Of a DNA stretch of 5,996 bases, positions 1-5,509 are shown one piece after another. The stretch covers positions 1 to 5,996 of the forward strand of contig JBMTDJ010000097.1 of assembly GCA_049431945.1 (NCBI GenBank). The letters are read 5' to 3'. The number at the start of each line of letters is the position of its first letter. Position 1 is the stretch's first letter. The position numbers and the translations under genes are program-made. The notes below the pieces were generated by a model that was given only the letters and a program-made list of their open reading frames with translations, had not been told where the DNA came from and searched no databases. The DNA comes from Mxb001 sp049431945 (lineage in GTDB: Bacteria; Actinomycetota; Actinomycetes; S36-B12).

Positions 1-247
1 CGTAGAGCGGGATCTTCCACTTGCTCGTGAGATCGCCGGCCTCCTCCGGGGACTCCACGCGCCTGCGGGTCCATTCGCCGTCATGGGCGACGAGCACCAC
101 GGTCGTCTCGGTCGCCATGGTGACCGGCTCGAGGTAGGCCTCCACCCCCGTGCGCGTGCGGGTGAACTCCTCGAGGTGCTTGAGGTCTTCGCGCGTGCTG
201 CCCCGGTCCCACGCGGCATGCCTCTTGCGTCGGTTGAACAGGCCCAT
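1..247 (-). CDS. Conserved hypothetical protein, 5' part (runs off the left edge)
   Basis: Eighty-two codons are visible, starting MGLFNRRKRHAAWDRGSTRE and still open at base 1, so the C-terminus is missing. The start is supported by GGGAG (minus strand, 257-261) nine bases upstream and by the divergent promoter region behind it. The basic N-terminus is followed by a likely amphipathic helix (residues 18-33, EDLKHLEEFTRTR). An alternating strand region follows (about 36-62), with GVEAYLEPVTMATETTVVLVA and then DGEWTRRRV. This resembles small cytosolic proteins of unknown function that are widespread in actinobacteria, in which a TETTVVLVA-type strand and a GEWTRRRV-type segment recur. That comparison is from memory of the family, not a search. 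No catalytic motif, signal peptide or membrane segment is visible. Function is unknown. Confidence 0.72.
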   Translation of the reverse strand, partial: MGLFNRRKRHAAWDRGSTREDLKHLEEFTRTRTGVEAYLEPVTMATETTVVLVAHDGEWTRRRVESPEEAGDLTSKWKIPLY

Positions 248-386
248 GTGGCCAGTCTCCCAGGGTGCTGAGACAGAGGCATGTCGACTAGGGACCGGCA
301 GGCTCGTGAAGCGGGTCGACGTCCGTCGCCACCGTGGAGAAGGCCTCGAACCACGCGGCGCACGACATGACCTGACGCTACGTCGG

Positions 387-404
387 GGATCTGACATCAG
401 TTCC
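387..404. promoter_or_regulatory. Imperfect 18-bp palindrome upstream of the PhyH-family gene (possible operator)
   Basis: The 18 bases GGATCTGACATCAGTTCC match their own reverse complement at 14 positions, with CTGA/TCAG and GGA/TCC arms. The dyad centre is about 45 bp upstream of the transcription start predicted at about 441. That is where an activator dimer next to a weak -35 would sit. No regulator is encoded nearby, so the role is inferred from position and symmetry only. Confidence 0.3.
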
Positions 405-428
405 ATGTCGTATCCCCACGCGCCTGGC

Positions 429-434
429 TATCCT
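429..434 (+). promoter_or_regulatory. Candidate -10 box for a leaderless PhyH-family transcript
   Basis: TATCCT fits the TANNNT actinobacterial -10 pattern and ends seven bases before the ATG at 442. Transcription would then start at or next to the A of the start codon. The bases between the box and the ATG (GCGTCCC) contain no Shine-Dalgarno sequence, which agrees with a leaderless message. No good -35 element lies 17 bp upstream (TGTCGT at 406-411), so the promoter may need an activator. Confidence 0.45.
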
Positions 435-441
435 GCGTCCC

Positions 442-1236
442 ATGTCGTACGTCGATCCGCAGGCCATCGCCGACTACGCCCGAGATGGCGCCGTGGTCAT
501 CCGCGGTGCCTTCACGCCTGAGCAGGTCGAGCTCGTGCGGGCCGGTGTCGACCGCAATCTGGCCGAGCCGGGGCCGCTGGCCGCCGTCGCGAGCGCGGAA
601 GCAGATAGCGGCCGCTTCATCGAGGACTTCTGCAATTGGCAGCGGATCCCGGAGTATCGCGAGTTCATCGAGACCTCTCCTGCCGCCGCGATCGCGCGCG
701 AACTCATGCAGTCCGAGCAGGTCCGGCTCTACCACGATCACCTGCTGGTCAAGGAGCCCAGGACGCAGCAGCGCACGCCGTGGCACCAGGATCAGCCGTA
801 CTACAACGTCGACGGACGCATCAACGTCTCGATGTGGATGCCGCTGGATCCCGTGCCGAGGGAGTCCACGCTGGAGTTCGTTGCCGGTACGCACCTCGGG
901 CCGTGGCTCATGCCGCGCACCTTCCAGCAGGAGCAGGCCAAGTGGTTCCCGGAGGGGACGCTCGAGGAGTTGCCGAAGATCGACGACGATCGCGATGCCT
1001 ACCCGATCGTCGGCTGGGAGCTCGAGCCCGGTGACGCCGTGTGGTTCCACATGCTCACCGTCCACGGATCGGCCGGGACCAAGACGATGCGCCGGGCGTT
1101 TTCCCTGCGGTTCCTCGGTGACGACATGGTTCACGCCCCGCGGGCATGGCGCACCTCTCCGGAGTTCGAGGGGCTGGTCGATGAGCTACCCGCGGGCGTG
1201 CCCATGGATCACCCCCTCTTCCCCGTGCTCGTCTGA
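442..1236 (+). CDS. Phytanoyl-CoA dioxygenase (PhyH) family Fe(II)/2-oxoglutarate oxygenase
   Basis: This 264-residue cytosolic protein has the usual bacterial PhyH length and organisation. The N-terminus (DYARDGAVVIRGAFTPEQVE, 11-30) is the typical opening of the family. The iron-binding triad is visible as H115 and D117 in TPWHQDQPYYN, with distal H208 in WFHMLTVHGS. R218, ten residues after H208, is the expected ligand of the 2-oxoglutarate carboxylate. Between them are MWMPLDPVPRESTLEFVAGTH (131-151) and LEPGDAVWFH (194-203), strands of the double-stranded beta-helix core. All cofactor residues are intact, so an active hydroxylase is likely, coupling 2-oxoglutarate decarboxylation to oxidation of an organic substrate. 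The substrate cannot be read from the sequence. The family includes phytanoyl-CoA, ectoine and secondary-metabolite hydroxylases. There is no Shine-Dalgarno; the ATG follows a -10-like box by seven bases. The next gene begins about 37 bp downstream, so cotranscription is possible. Confidence 0.93.
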   Translation: MSYVDPQAIADYARDGAVVIRGAFTPEQVELVRAGVDRNLAEPGPLAAVASAEADSGRFIEDFCNWQRIPEYREFIETSPAAAIARELMQSEQVRLYHDHLLVKEPRTQQRTPWHQDQPYYNVDGRINVSMWMPLDPVPRESTLEFVAGTHLGPWLMPRTFQQEQAKWFPEGTLEELPKIDDDRDAYPIVGWELEPGDAVWFHMLTVHGSAGTKTMRRAFSLRFLGDDMVHAPRAWRTSPEFEGLVDELPAGVPMDHPLFPVLV

Positions 1237-1258
1237 TCGTCTGGCCTGCTTTGAGCCG

Positions 1259-1287
1259 TTGACGCATGGGACGATGACCCGCATGAT
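1259..1287 (+). promoter_or_regulatory. Weak candidate promoter for the propeller gene
   Basis: TTGACG (1259-1264) and CATGAT (1282-1287) are separated by exactly 17 bp and match the sigma-70 consensus at 5 of 6 and 4 of 6 positions. If used, transcription would begin at about 1293-1294, near the third in-frame ATG (1292), giving a nearly leaderless message. The -10 lies inside the candidate coding region, so this promoter and the upstream ATG at 1274 are competing readings. Confidence 0.22.
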
Positions 1288-2638
1288 CCGCATGACCCCG
1301 TGGCACCTCGTCCGTCCCCGCGTCCTCGCCCCCGTCCTTGCTGTCGGCCTTGCGGGGGCCGTCCTTGTGGCACCCGCGGCGGCAGCACCATCGATCACGC
1401 CGAGCTCGGCCTACGTCGATGCGAGCCTCGGCGAAATCCCGACGGCTGTCGCCGTATCCGACACGGGAGTGATCGCGGCGAGCCTCTACGACGCGCAGGC
1501 AGTCGCGCTGGTGGATCCCGACGGCACGGTGCGGCAGGCCAAGCTCGGGTGCTCGCCCGCCGACGTCGCGATCTCGCCTGACGGGGCGACAGCCTGGGCT
1601 GTCTGCCAGGAAAGCGTGCACCTCAACGTCGTTGATGTTGCATCGCTCGTGGTCTCGGTCGCATCGATGGAAGCGAGCGGGCTCGATTCGGTCGACTACC
1701 TGCCGGCGGTCGACAAAATCGTCATCGGATCGATCGAGGGGGAGGTCCTCGCTGTGAAGGATGTCTCCACTGGTGGCTACCTCGTGTATCTCCGCACATC
1801 CGTCACTGACGCCGCTCCTGGTGCTGGGGTGACGCAACTTGCACCCGTCAGTGACGGATCCGGCGCGTACGCGATCACCGACGTGGGCGACCTGCTCTTC
1901 GTCTCCATCGAATTCGGCGGCCAGGTGGTACCGGTGGCCCGCGCATCGTCCAAGCGGTCCTTCCAGTCGATCGCCCTCGGGCCCTTTGACACGGCCCTCT
2001 ACGCCGCGGTAGTTGACTACTCATCGGGGGAGACCATCACCACGGTGGACGTCCTCGACATGGGGACCGGCGATGCCCGTCAGAGCGTGCCTGTCGACGT
2101 CACGGGCGGCACGTTCACCACTCTTGACCTCGCGGCGAGTTACCGGTCGGTGTACCTGACCGCGGGCGCGGGTGCTGAGACTCCCACCGGCAACACCGGG
2201 CTGCTCCTGCTTCCCGTCACCGACAAGGGCCGCCTGACCGGAGTCCAGGGCGCCTCCGTCCCGATCGGGGGTGGTGCTGGGATCGCGGTGAGTGCGGACT
2301 TCAGCCGGGTTGCCTTCGGGAGCACGAGCGCTCAAGCCATAGGACTCGTCGTCGACGATGCCCCGTACCCCGCGTCGATTCGGATCACGGCCAAGGTGAA
2401 GGGCGCGAAGTTCACCGTCTTGGGTGCGACGACGTCTATGCGTCCGATGACGGAGTTGGCCGTCTACATCAAGGACCTCACCAAGAAGAAGGCGAAGTTC
2501 ACGAAGCAGTCCGAGAGTGCATTCGTCGACTCCCAGGGCGAAGTCACCTGGAAGGCAAAGGCACCGTCCAAGCGCTTCGCCGTATACCTCTCCGGCGCCG
2601 GAGCGAAGAGCAAGACGATCACCGTGAAGCGCAGCTGA
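1274..2638 (+). CDS. Secreted beta-propeller-like protein with basic C-terminal domain
   Basis: The 454-residue product has a Sec-type signal peptide: arginines at 3, 6, 14 and 16, a hydrophobic core at about 18-33, and an alanine-rich cleavage region (APAAAA-PS, near 37-38). The mature part has repeated strand units resembling YVTN/WD-type blades, such as IPTAVAVSDTG (55-65) and CSPADVAISPDGATAWAVC (93-111). C93 and C111 could form a disulfide outside the cell. Residues from about 366 to the end look like a separate Ig-like or bacterial-surface beta domain rich in lysine (about 15 Lys). No LPXTG motif or terminal membrane anchor is seen. It is probably exported and may bind the wall or another polyanion; enzymatic function is unknown. 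Three in-frame ATGs (1274, 1283, 1292) all precede the signal peptide. None has a good Shine-Dalgarno; GGGA at 1268-1271 suits 1283 best. I give the longest form. The frame stays open far upstream through the PhyH gene, but that part is Ser/Arg-rich shadow. The stop overlaps the thioesterase start by one base. Confidence 0.82.
   Translation: MTRMIRMTPWHLVRPRVLAPVLAVGLAGAVLVAPAAAAPSITPSSAYVDASLGEIPTAVAVSDTGVIAASLYDAQAVALVDPDGTVRQAKLGCSPADVAISPDGATAWAVCQESVHLNVVDVASLVVSVASMEASGLDSVDYLPAVDKIVIGSIEGEVLAVKDVSTGGYLVYLRTSVTDAAPGAGVTQLAPVSDGSGAYAITDVGDLLFVSIEFGGQVVPVARASSKRSFQSIALGPFDTALYAAVVDYSSGETITTVDVLDMGTGDARQSVPVDVTGGTFTTLDLAASYRSVYLTAGAGAETPTGNTGLLLLPVTDKGRLTGVQGASVPIGGGAGIAVSADFSRVAFGSTSAQAIGLVVDDAPYPASIRITAKVKGAKFTVLGATTSMRPMTELAVYIKDLTKKKAKFTKQSESAFVDSQGEVTWKAKAPSKRFAVYLSGAGAKSKTITVKRS
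1798..1859. repeat. Perfect 14-bp inverted repeat inside the propeller gene
   Basis: ATCCGTCACTGACG (1798-1811) and its exact reverse complement CGTCAGTGACGGAT (1846-1859) are separated by 34 bases. Each arm contains a smaller interrupted palindrome, CGTCA-N-TGACG. The repeat lies in coding sequence, around residues TSVTDA and PVSDGSG, so the transcript could form a strong stem. No U-tract follows. Confidence 0.75.
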
Positions 2639-3027
2639 TGCGCGTCGAGATCTGGCGACGATTCAGCGACCTCGATCCGTTGGGGCACGTCAACAACGTT
2701 GCGTATCACGACTATCTTCAGGAAGCCCGCATGGGGCTGATCGGGCAGCTCGATGCTGTCGTCAACGACGACTTCGCGCAGATCGTCGTGTCGCAGGAGA
2801 TCAGCCACGTCAAGCCTCTCGGCTACTCGCGCGAACCGGTGATCATCGAGGCGACGGTCACGGACATGGCGCGCACGTCGTATTCCATCGACTATCGCGT
2901 CCTCGACGAGCATGGCGAGGTCGTGGCCGAGGCGACGACGAAGCTCGCTGTGGTCGATCCGGCAAGCGGGCGGCCCATCAGGATGCCCGAGTCACTGCGC
3001 GAGCAGCTGCTTGCCGTGGGCGATTAG
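2638..3027 (+). CDS. 4HBT-family hotdog acyl-CoA thioesterase
   Basis: This 129-residue protein has the usual single-hotdog length. The signature is FSDLDPLGHVNNVAYHDYLQEAR (9-31), the 4-hydroxybenzoyl-CoA thioesterase (YbgC/FcbC-like) motif. D13 aligns with the catalytic Asp17 of the Pseudomonas CBS3 enzyme, and HVNN covers the start of the central helix. Downstream strands are visible as QIVVSQEISHVKPL (44-57), EPVIIEATVTDM and SYSIDYRVLDEHGEVVAEATTKLAVVD. It should hydrolyse an acyl- or aroyl-CoA thioester in the cytosol, probably as a dimer or tetramer. The substrate is not predictable. The ATG overlaps the propeller stop by one base (TGATG), and no strong Shine-Dalgarno precedes it, so translation is probably coupled to the upstream gene. 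No alternative start would keep the first strand (VEIWRRF). Confidence 0.92.
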   Translation: MRVEIWRRFSDLDPLGHVNNVAYHDYLQEARMGLIGQLDAVVNDDFAQIVVSQEISHVKPLGYSREPVIIEATVTDMARTSYSIDYRVLDEHGEVVAEATTKLAVVDPASGRPIRMPESLREQLLAVGD

Positions 3028-3033
3028 GCGCTC

Positions 3034-3075
3034 TCGACGATCAGGGTGACTCCCGCGTCGCTGGATCATCGTCGA
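3034..3075. repeat. 8-bp inverted repeat in the gap before the membrane-protein gene
   Basis: TCGACGAT (3034-3041) is the exact reverse complement of ATCGTCGA (3068-3075), with 26 bases between. It fills most of the 65-bp gap between the thioesterase stop and the next ATG. The loop is too long and no U-tract follows, so a terminator is unlikely. It could be a protein site or chance. Confidence 0.3.
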
Positions 3076-3092
3076 AGCGGCAGACTGACGCC

Positions 3093-3485
3093 ATGGAGCC
3101 CCGAGGGTGGTGGACGGTCGCACTCACGGCGATCGCCGGACCCCTCGGCGCCATCGCGGGAGCCTTCCTGCTCTACACGGTCGGCGGTGACAACCTCGGT
3201 CTCGCCGCGGGGGTCGGCGGACTCATCCTCGGCGGACCGCTCGCGGCCGTGGCCGTGTTCGGCATCTGCCTGCTCACCCTGCTCAAGGACTGGGCCCTGC
3301 GCGGTCGCATCGCCATGTCCCTCATCGTGGCGGCAGCGCTGCTTGACGCGATCATCATCGTCCTCGCGCTGCGAGCCATTGGTGGATCGTCCTTCGCTGA
3401 CGCGGCGCTCTATGGCGTGGGGATCATGTCCGCCGCCGTCCTCGGTGCCGGGGCGCACGTGGCCATCACGACGGCTGACAAGTAG
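3093..3485 (+). CDS. Small four-helix integral membrane protein, function unknown
   Basis: The 130-residue product is strongly hydrophobic, with four likely transmembrane helices: about 7-29, 38-63, 73-94 and 103-125. A short basic loop (KDWALRGR, 65-72) joins helices 2 and 3, and the tail TTADK is brief. Helices 1 and 2 are rich in Gly and Ala (AIAGPLGAIAGAF, AAGVGGLILGGPLAAVAVFG). By the positive-inside rule, the KDWALRGR loop and both termini would be cytoplasmic. I recognise no family and no catalytic or ligand-binding motif. The ATG at 3093 sets the first helix close to the N-terminus. Shine-Dalgarno evidence is weak. It follows the thioesterase by 65 bp on the same strand and is the last gene before a convergent terminator. 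Confidence 0.78.
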   Translation: MEPRGWWTVALTAIAGPLGAIAGAFLLYTVGGDNLGLAAGVGGLILGGPLAAVAVFGICLLTLLKDWALRGRIAMSLIVAAALLDAIIIVLALRAIGGSSFADAALYGVGIMSAAVLGAGAHVAITTADK

Positions 3486-3495
3486 GACAGCAGCC

Positions 3496-3544
3496 CTTCT
3501 TCGGTCAATGCCCGTCACCCGGCGGCGCATCTCGACCGAGGAAG
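3496..3544. terminator. Likely bidirectional terminator hairpin between convergent genes
   Basis: CTTCTTCGGTC (3496-3506) pairs with GACCGAGGAAG (3534-3544): an 11-bp stem with one G-U wobble in plus-strand RNA, or an A-C mismatch on the minus strand. Inside the loop, ATGC (3508-3511) pairs with GCAT (3527-3530). CCG (3512-3514) then pairs with CGG (3523-3525) past one bulged base, extending the structure. It starts 10 bases after the membrane-protein stop and lies 3 bases from the pirin stop. There is no clear U-tract on either side, as is common in high-GC actinobacteria. Confidence 0.55.
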
Positions 3545-3547
3545 CCG

Positions 3548-4465
3548 CTAGAGCAGTGCGGGCGCCGGGATGGGGGCGAGCTTCGACGCCACCCGATCAA
3601 AGCGCGCGGTGCCCGACGCCGAGCGAGCATCGGTCTCGACGTAGGCCGCCCAGTCCTGGGATGCCTGGGCGATCTCATGGCGTGAGCGCCCCACGAAGTT
3701 CCACCACATGTGGAGCGGCTCGCCTAGGGGTTCGCCGCCCAGGATCAGGATGCGCGCGCGGTCGCGGACGCGCAGGGTCATCTCGTCGGAGTGCGTGCGC
3801 AGGTCGACGAGCTGGCCCTCGCGCGCCACATGGGACGCGCCTGACATCTCCACCGCAACCATCCCTGAGATGACATAGACGGCGTACTCGAAGTCGGGCC
3901 GGAGCGGCCAGGACGACGCCCCACCCGTCAGCATCGCGTCGATGCCGATGAGCGCCGTGTCAGTGCTCGCATCACTCACCGCCCCGGCGTACTCCCCGAT
4001 GAAGACGGTTGCCTCGCCATGGCCCACGTCGAGACGGGGGAGTTCGGCGTGGTGGGCGAAGGCCGATGCGCCGTCGCGCGTGGCCGACGGTTGCGCGATC
4101 CACAGTTGTACGCCGTGCAGGGTGCTCGGGCCCGCGCCAGCCCGCGCGCGCACCGATTCCTCGGCGTGCACGATGCCGCGGCCCGCGGTCATCAGGTTGA
4201 GCTGGCCGGGGCGGATCAGCTGCTCGGATCCGAGTGAGTCGGAGTGGAGCACGGCACCGTCCACGAGCCAGGTCGCGGTCTGCAGCCCGATATGCGGGTG
4301 CGGGCCGACATCCAGGCCACTCGTCTCGGTCACGACCTCGGGCCCCATGTGGTCGGCGAAGCACCACGCCCCCACCGTGCGCATGCCGCGACGCGGGAGT
4401 GCTCGACGGACGCGGAAGCCGCCGACCTCCGCGTCCTTGGAGTCATGGACGAGCGGATCGCTCAC
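3548..4465 (-). CDS. Pirin family protein (second gene of the pirin operon)
   Basis: This 305-residue bicupin has the four metal ligands of pirin intact: H56 and H58 in VGPHPHIGLQT, then H100 and E102 in TAGRGIVHAEES. They correspond to His56, His58, His101 and Glu103 of human pirin. The N-terminal cupin includes FRVRRALPRRGMRTVGAWCFADHMGP (17-42). The C-terminal cupin ends with a LILGGEPLGEP strand and a HMWWNFVGRSRHEI segment typical of one bacterial pirin subgroup. The protein probably binds Fe(II) and is cytosolic. Family members include quercetin dioxygenases and redox-sensing partners of other proteins; which applies here is not visible. The start is GTG, overlapping the upstream pirin stop in GTGA (4465-4462), so translation is coupled and GTG is favoured over later starts. 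It differs from its partner at the C-terminus and shows no sign of recent duplication. Confidence 0.93.
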   Translation of the reverse strand: MSDPLVHDSKDAEVGGFRVRRALPRRGMRTVGAWCFADHMGPEVVTETSGLDVGPHPHIGLQTATWLVDGAVLHSDSLGSEQLIRPGQLNLMTAGRGIVHAEESVRARAGAGPSTLHGVQLWIAQPSATRDGASAFAHHAELPRLDVGHGEATVFIGEYAGAVSDASTDTALIGIDAMLTGGASSWPLRPDFEYAVYVISGMVAVEMSGASHVAREGQLVDLRTHSDEMTLRVRDRARILILGGEPLGEPLHMWWNFVGRSRHEIAQASQDWAAYVETDARSASGTARFDRVASKLAPIPAPALL

Positions 4466-5451
4466 GCGTCGGGCGTGCTCGCGTCGACGCTTGAGTGCGC
4501 GGCCGGAATGCTGCCGAGTTTGCCCGCCTGGTAGTCGTCGAATGCCTGCATGAGCTCGGCCTTGGTGTTCATGACGAAGGGGCCGTACGCCGCCACGGGC
4601 TCGCGGATCGGCTGGCCGCCGAGGATGAAGACGTCGAAACCGCCCAGGCGTGACTCCTGCACCGGATCCGCGGCGATGGTGATTGTGTCACCGCTGCCGA
4701 AGACCGCGGTCTGACCGGACTTCAGCGCGCGACGCCCTGTGCCCGAGCCGACCTGCCCGTCACCGGACAGTGCGTAGACCAAGGCGTTGTAGTCCTGGCG
4801 CCAGGGCAGCGTGATCTCCGCGCCGGGGGCGATGGTCGCGTGGATGAGCGTGGCGGGGGTGTAGGTCTGTCCCGGTCCCTGCACGCCGGCGACCTCACCG
4901 GAGATGATGCGCAACAGCGCGCCGCCGTCGGGGGAGGTGGCCAGGCCCACCTGGCCCGAGCGCAGATCCTGGTAGCGCGGCTCAGCCATCTTGAGCTTGC
5001 TCGGCAGGTTGACCCACAGCTGCAGGCCATGGAAGAGGCCGCCGCTGACGACGAGGTGCTCCGGCGGCTTCTCGATGTGGAGGATGCCGGCGCCGGCGGT
5101 CATCCACTGCGTGTCACCGTTGGTGATGACGCCGCCTCCCCCGTGCGAGTCGGCGTGCTCGAAGATCCCGTCGATGATGTAGGTGACGGTCTCGAAGCCG
5201 CGGTGCGGATGCCAGGGCGTGCCCTTGGGCTCGCCGGGTGCGTACTCCACCTCACCCATCTGATCCATCATGATGAAGGGATCGAGTGCGCGAAGGTCGA
5301 TGCCGGCGAAGGCACGACGGACGGGGAAGCCCTCGCCCTCGAAGCCGCGCGGAGCCGTCGTGATGGAGACGACGGGGCGGTCCTTGGCGGCGGCATCGGT
5401 CACCTCGACGCGGGGCAGGGTCAACGGGTTGTCGACGGTCACGGCGGGCAT
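4462..5451 (-). CDS. Pirin family protein (first gene of the pirin operon)
   Basis: This 329-residue bicupin keeps all pirin metal ligands: H81 and H83 in TPWHPHRGFET, H125 and E127 in TAGAGILHIEKPP. An N-terminal extension of about 25 residues precedes the first cupin strands (PVVSITTAPRGFEGEGFPVRRAF). DPFIMMDQMGEVEYAPGEPKG (57-77) is the classic pirin approach to the metal site. The C-terminal cupin carries LPWRQDYNALVYALSGDGQVG and VFILGGQPIREPVAAYGPFVMNT, which marks a different subgroup from the downstream pirin. The likely metal is Fe(II), and possible activity is oxygenation of flavonol-like or quinone substrates. The frame is open to 5703, but the start is placed at 5451: GAGGAGG lies four bases upstream, conserved sequence begins soon after, and the extra stretch would cross the divergent promoter and dioxygenase gene. 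It is coupled to the downstream pirin by a 4-bp overlap and controlled by the divergent intergenic region. Confidence 0.94.
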   Translation of the reverse strand: MPAVTVDNPLTLPRVEVTDAAAKDRPVVSITTAPRGFEGEGFPVRRAFAGIDLRALDPFIMMDQMGEVEYAPGEPKGTPWHPHRGFETVTYIIDGIFEHADSHGGGGVITNGDTQWMTAGAGILHIEKPPEHLVVSGGLFHGLQLWVNLPSKLKMAEPRYQDLRSGQVGLATSPDGGALLRIISGEVAGVQGPGQTYTPATLIHATIAPGAEITLPWRQDYNALVYALSGDGQVGSGTGRRALKSGQTAVFGSGDTITIAADPVQESRLGGFDVFILGGQPIREPVAAYGPFVMNTKAELMQAFDDYQAGKLGSIPAAHSSVDASTPDA

Positions 5452-5455
5452 GGTG

Positions 5456-5462
5456 CCTCCTC
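5456..5462 (-). promoter_or_regulatory. Strong Shine-Dalgarno of the first pirin gene
   Basis: On the minus strand this reads GAGGAGG, followed by CACC and the ATG at 5451. It is the best ribosome binding site in the window and fixes the pirin start at 5451 rather than at upstream in-frame codons. Confidence 0.8.
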
Positions 5463-5473
5463 GAGCGGAAAAG

Positions 5474-5491
5474 TAGTTGAGCGTTGAACTA
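5474..5491. promoter_or_regulatory. Candidate shared operator: 18-bp palindrome in the pirin/dioxygenase divergent promoter
   Basis: TAGTTGAGCGTTGAACTA matches its reverse complement at 14 of 18 positions, with perfect TAGTT/AACTA ends. An A/T-ended dyad of this size suits a winged-helix dimer such as a MarR-family repressor; that assignment is inference. It overlaps the minus-strand -10 box (5488-5493) and predicted start (about 5481). On the other side it occupies about -19 to -36 relative to the dioxygenase start, covering its -35 region. One bound dimer could block both promoters. Confidence 0.6.
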
Positions 5492-5493
5492 TA
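5488..5493 (-). promoter_or_regulatory. Candidate -10 box for the pirin operon
   Basis: The minus strand reads TATAGT, 5 of 6 to TATAAT, about 37 bp upstream of the pirin ATG. This gives a leader of roughly 30 bases that contains the Shine-Dalgarno. A TGGACA element (minus strand, 5515-5520) lies upstream, but its 21-bp spacing is too long to be a confident -35. Confidence 0.5.
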
Positions 5494-5496
5494 TGG

Positions 5497-5502
5497 TACC
5501 CT
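5497..5502 (+). promoter_or_regulatory. Candidate -10 box for a leaderless dioxygenase transcript
   Basis: TACCCT fits TANNNT and ends seven bases before the ATG at 5510. The intervening CTTTCCT has no Shine-Dalgarno character, so the message would be leaderless. No good -35 is seen; TAGTTG at 5474-5479 has the right 17-bp spacing and lies inside the palindrome. Confidence 0.45.
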
Positions 5503-5509
5503 CTTTCCT

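Noticed and set aside
397..1134. 245-codon minus-strand open frame opposite the PhyH gene
   Set aside because: It is a mirror of a gene with intact catalytic motifs, has no recognisable domain, and is explained by GC-rich third positions.
485..1273. Upstream extension of the propeller frame through the PhyH gene, which would make a 717-residue fusion protein
   Set aside because: The extension reads as Ser/Arg/Pro-rich low-complexity sequence in a shifted frame of a well-conserved dioxygenase. The signal peptide begins only after 1274.
1055..1837. 260-codon minus-strand open frame spanning the PhyH/propeller junction
   Set aside because: It is Arg/His/Asp-rich without any motif and lies antisense to two better-supported genes.
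3034..3075. Terminator after the thioesterase gene
   Set aside because: The 8-bp inverted repeat has a 26-base loop and no U-tract; it is kept only as a weak repeat.
3046..3873. 275-codon plus-strand open frame over the membrane-protein and pirin genes
   Set aside because: The translation is Ser/Arg/Pro-rich, crosses the terminator hairpin and runs antisense to a pirin with all metal ligands.
4840..5487. 215-codon plus-strand open frame inside the first pirin gene
   Set aside because: It is Gly/Asp/Val/His-rich antisense shadow with no domain signature.
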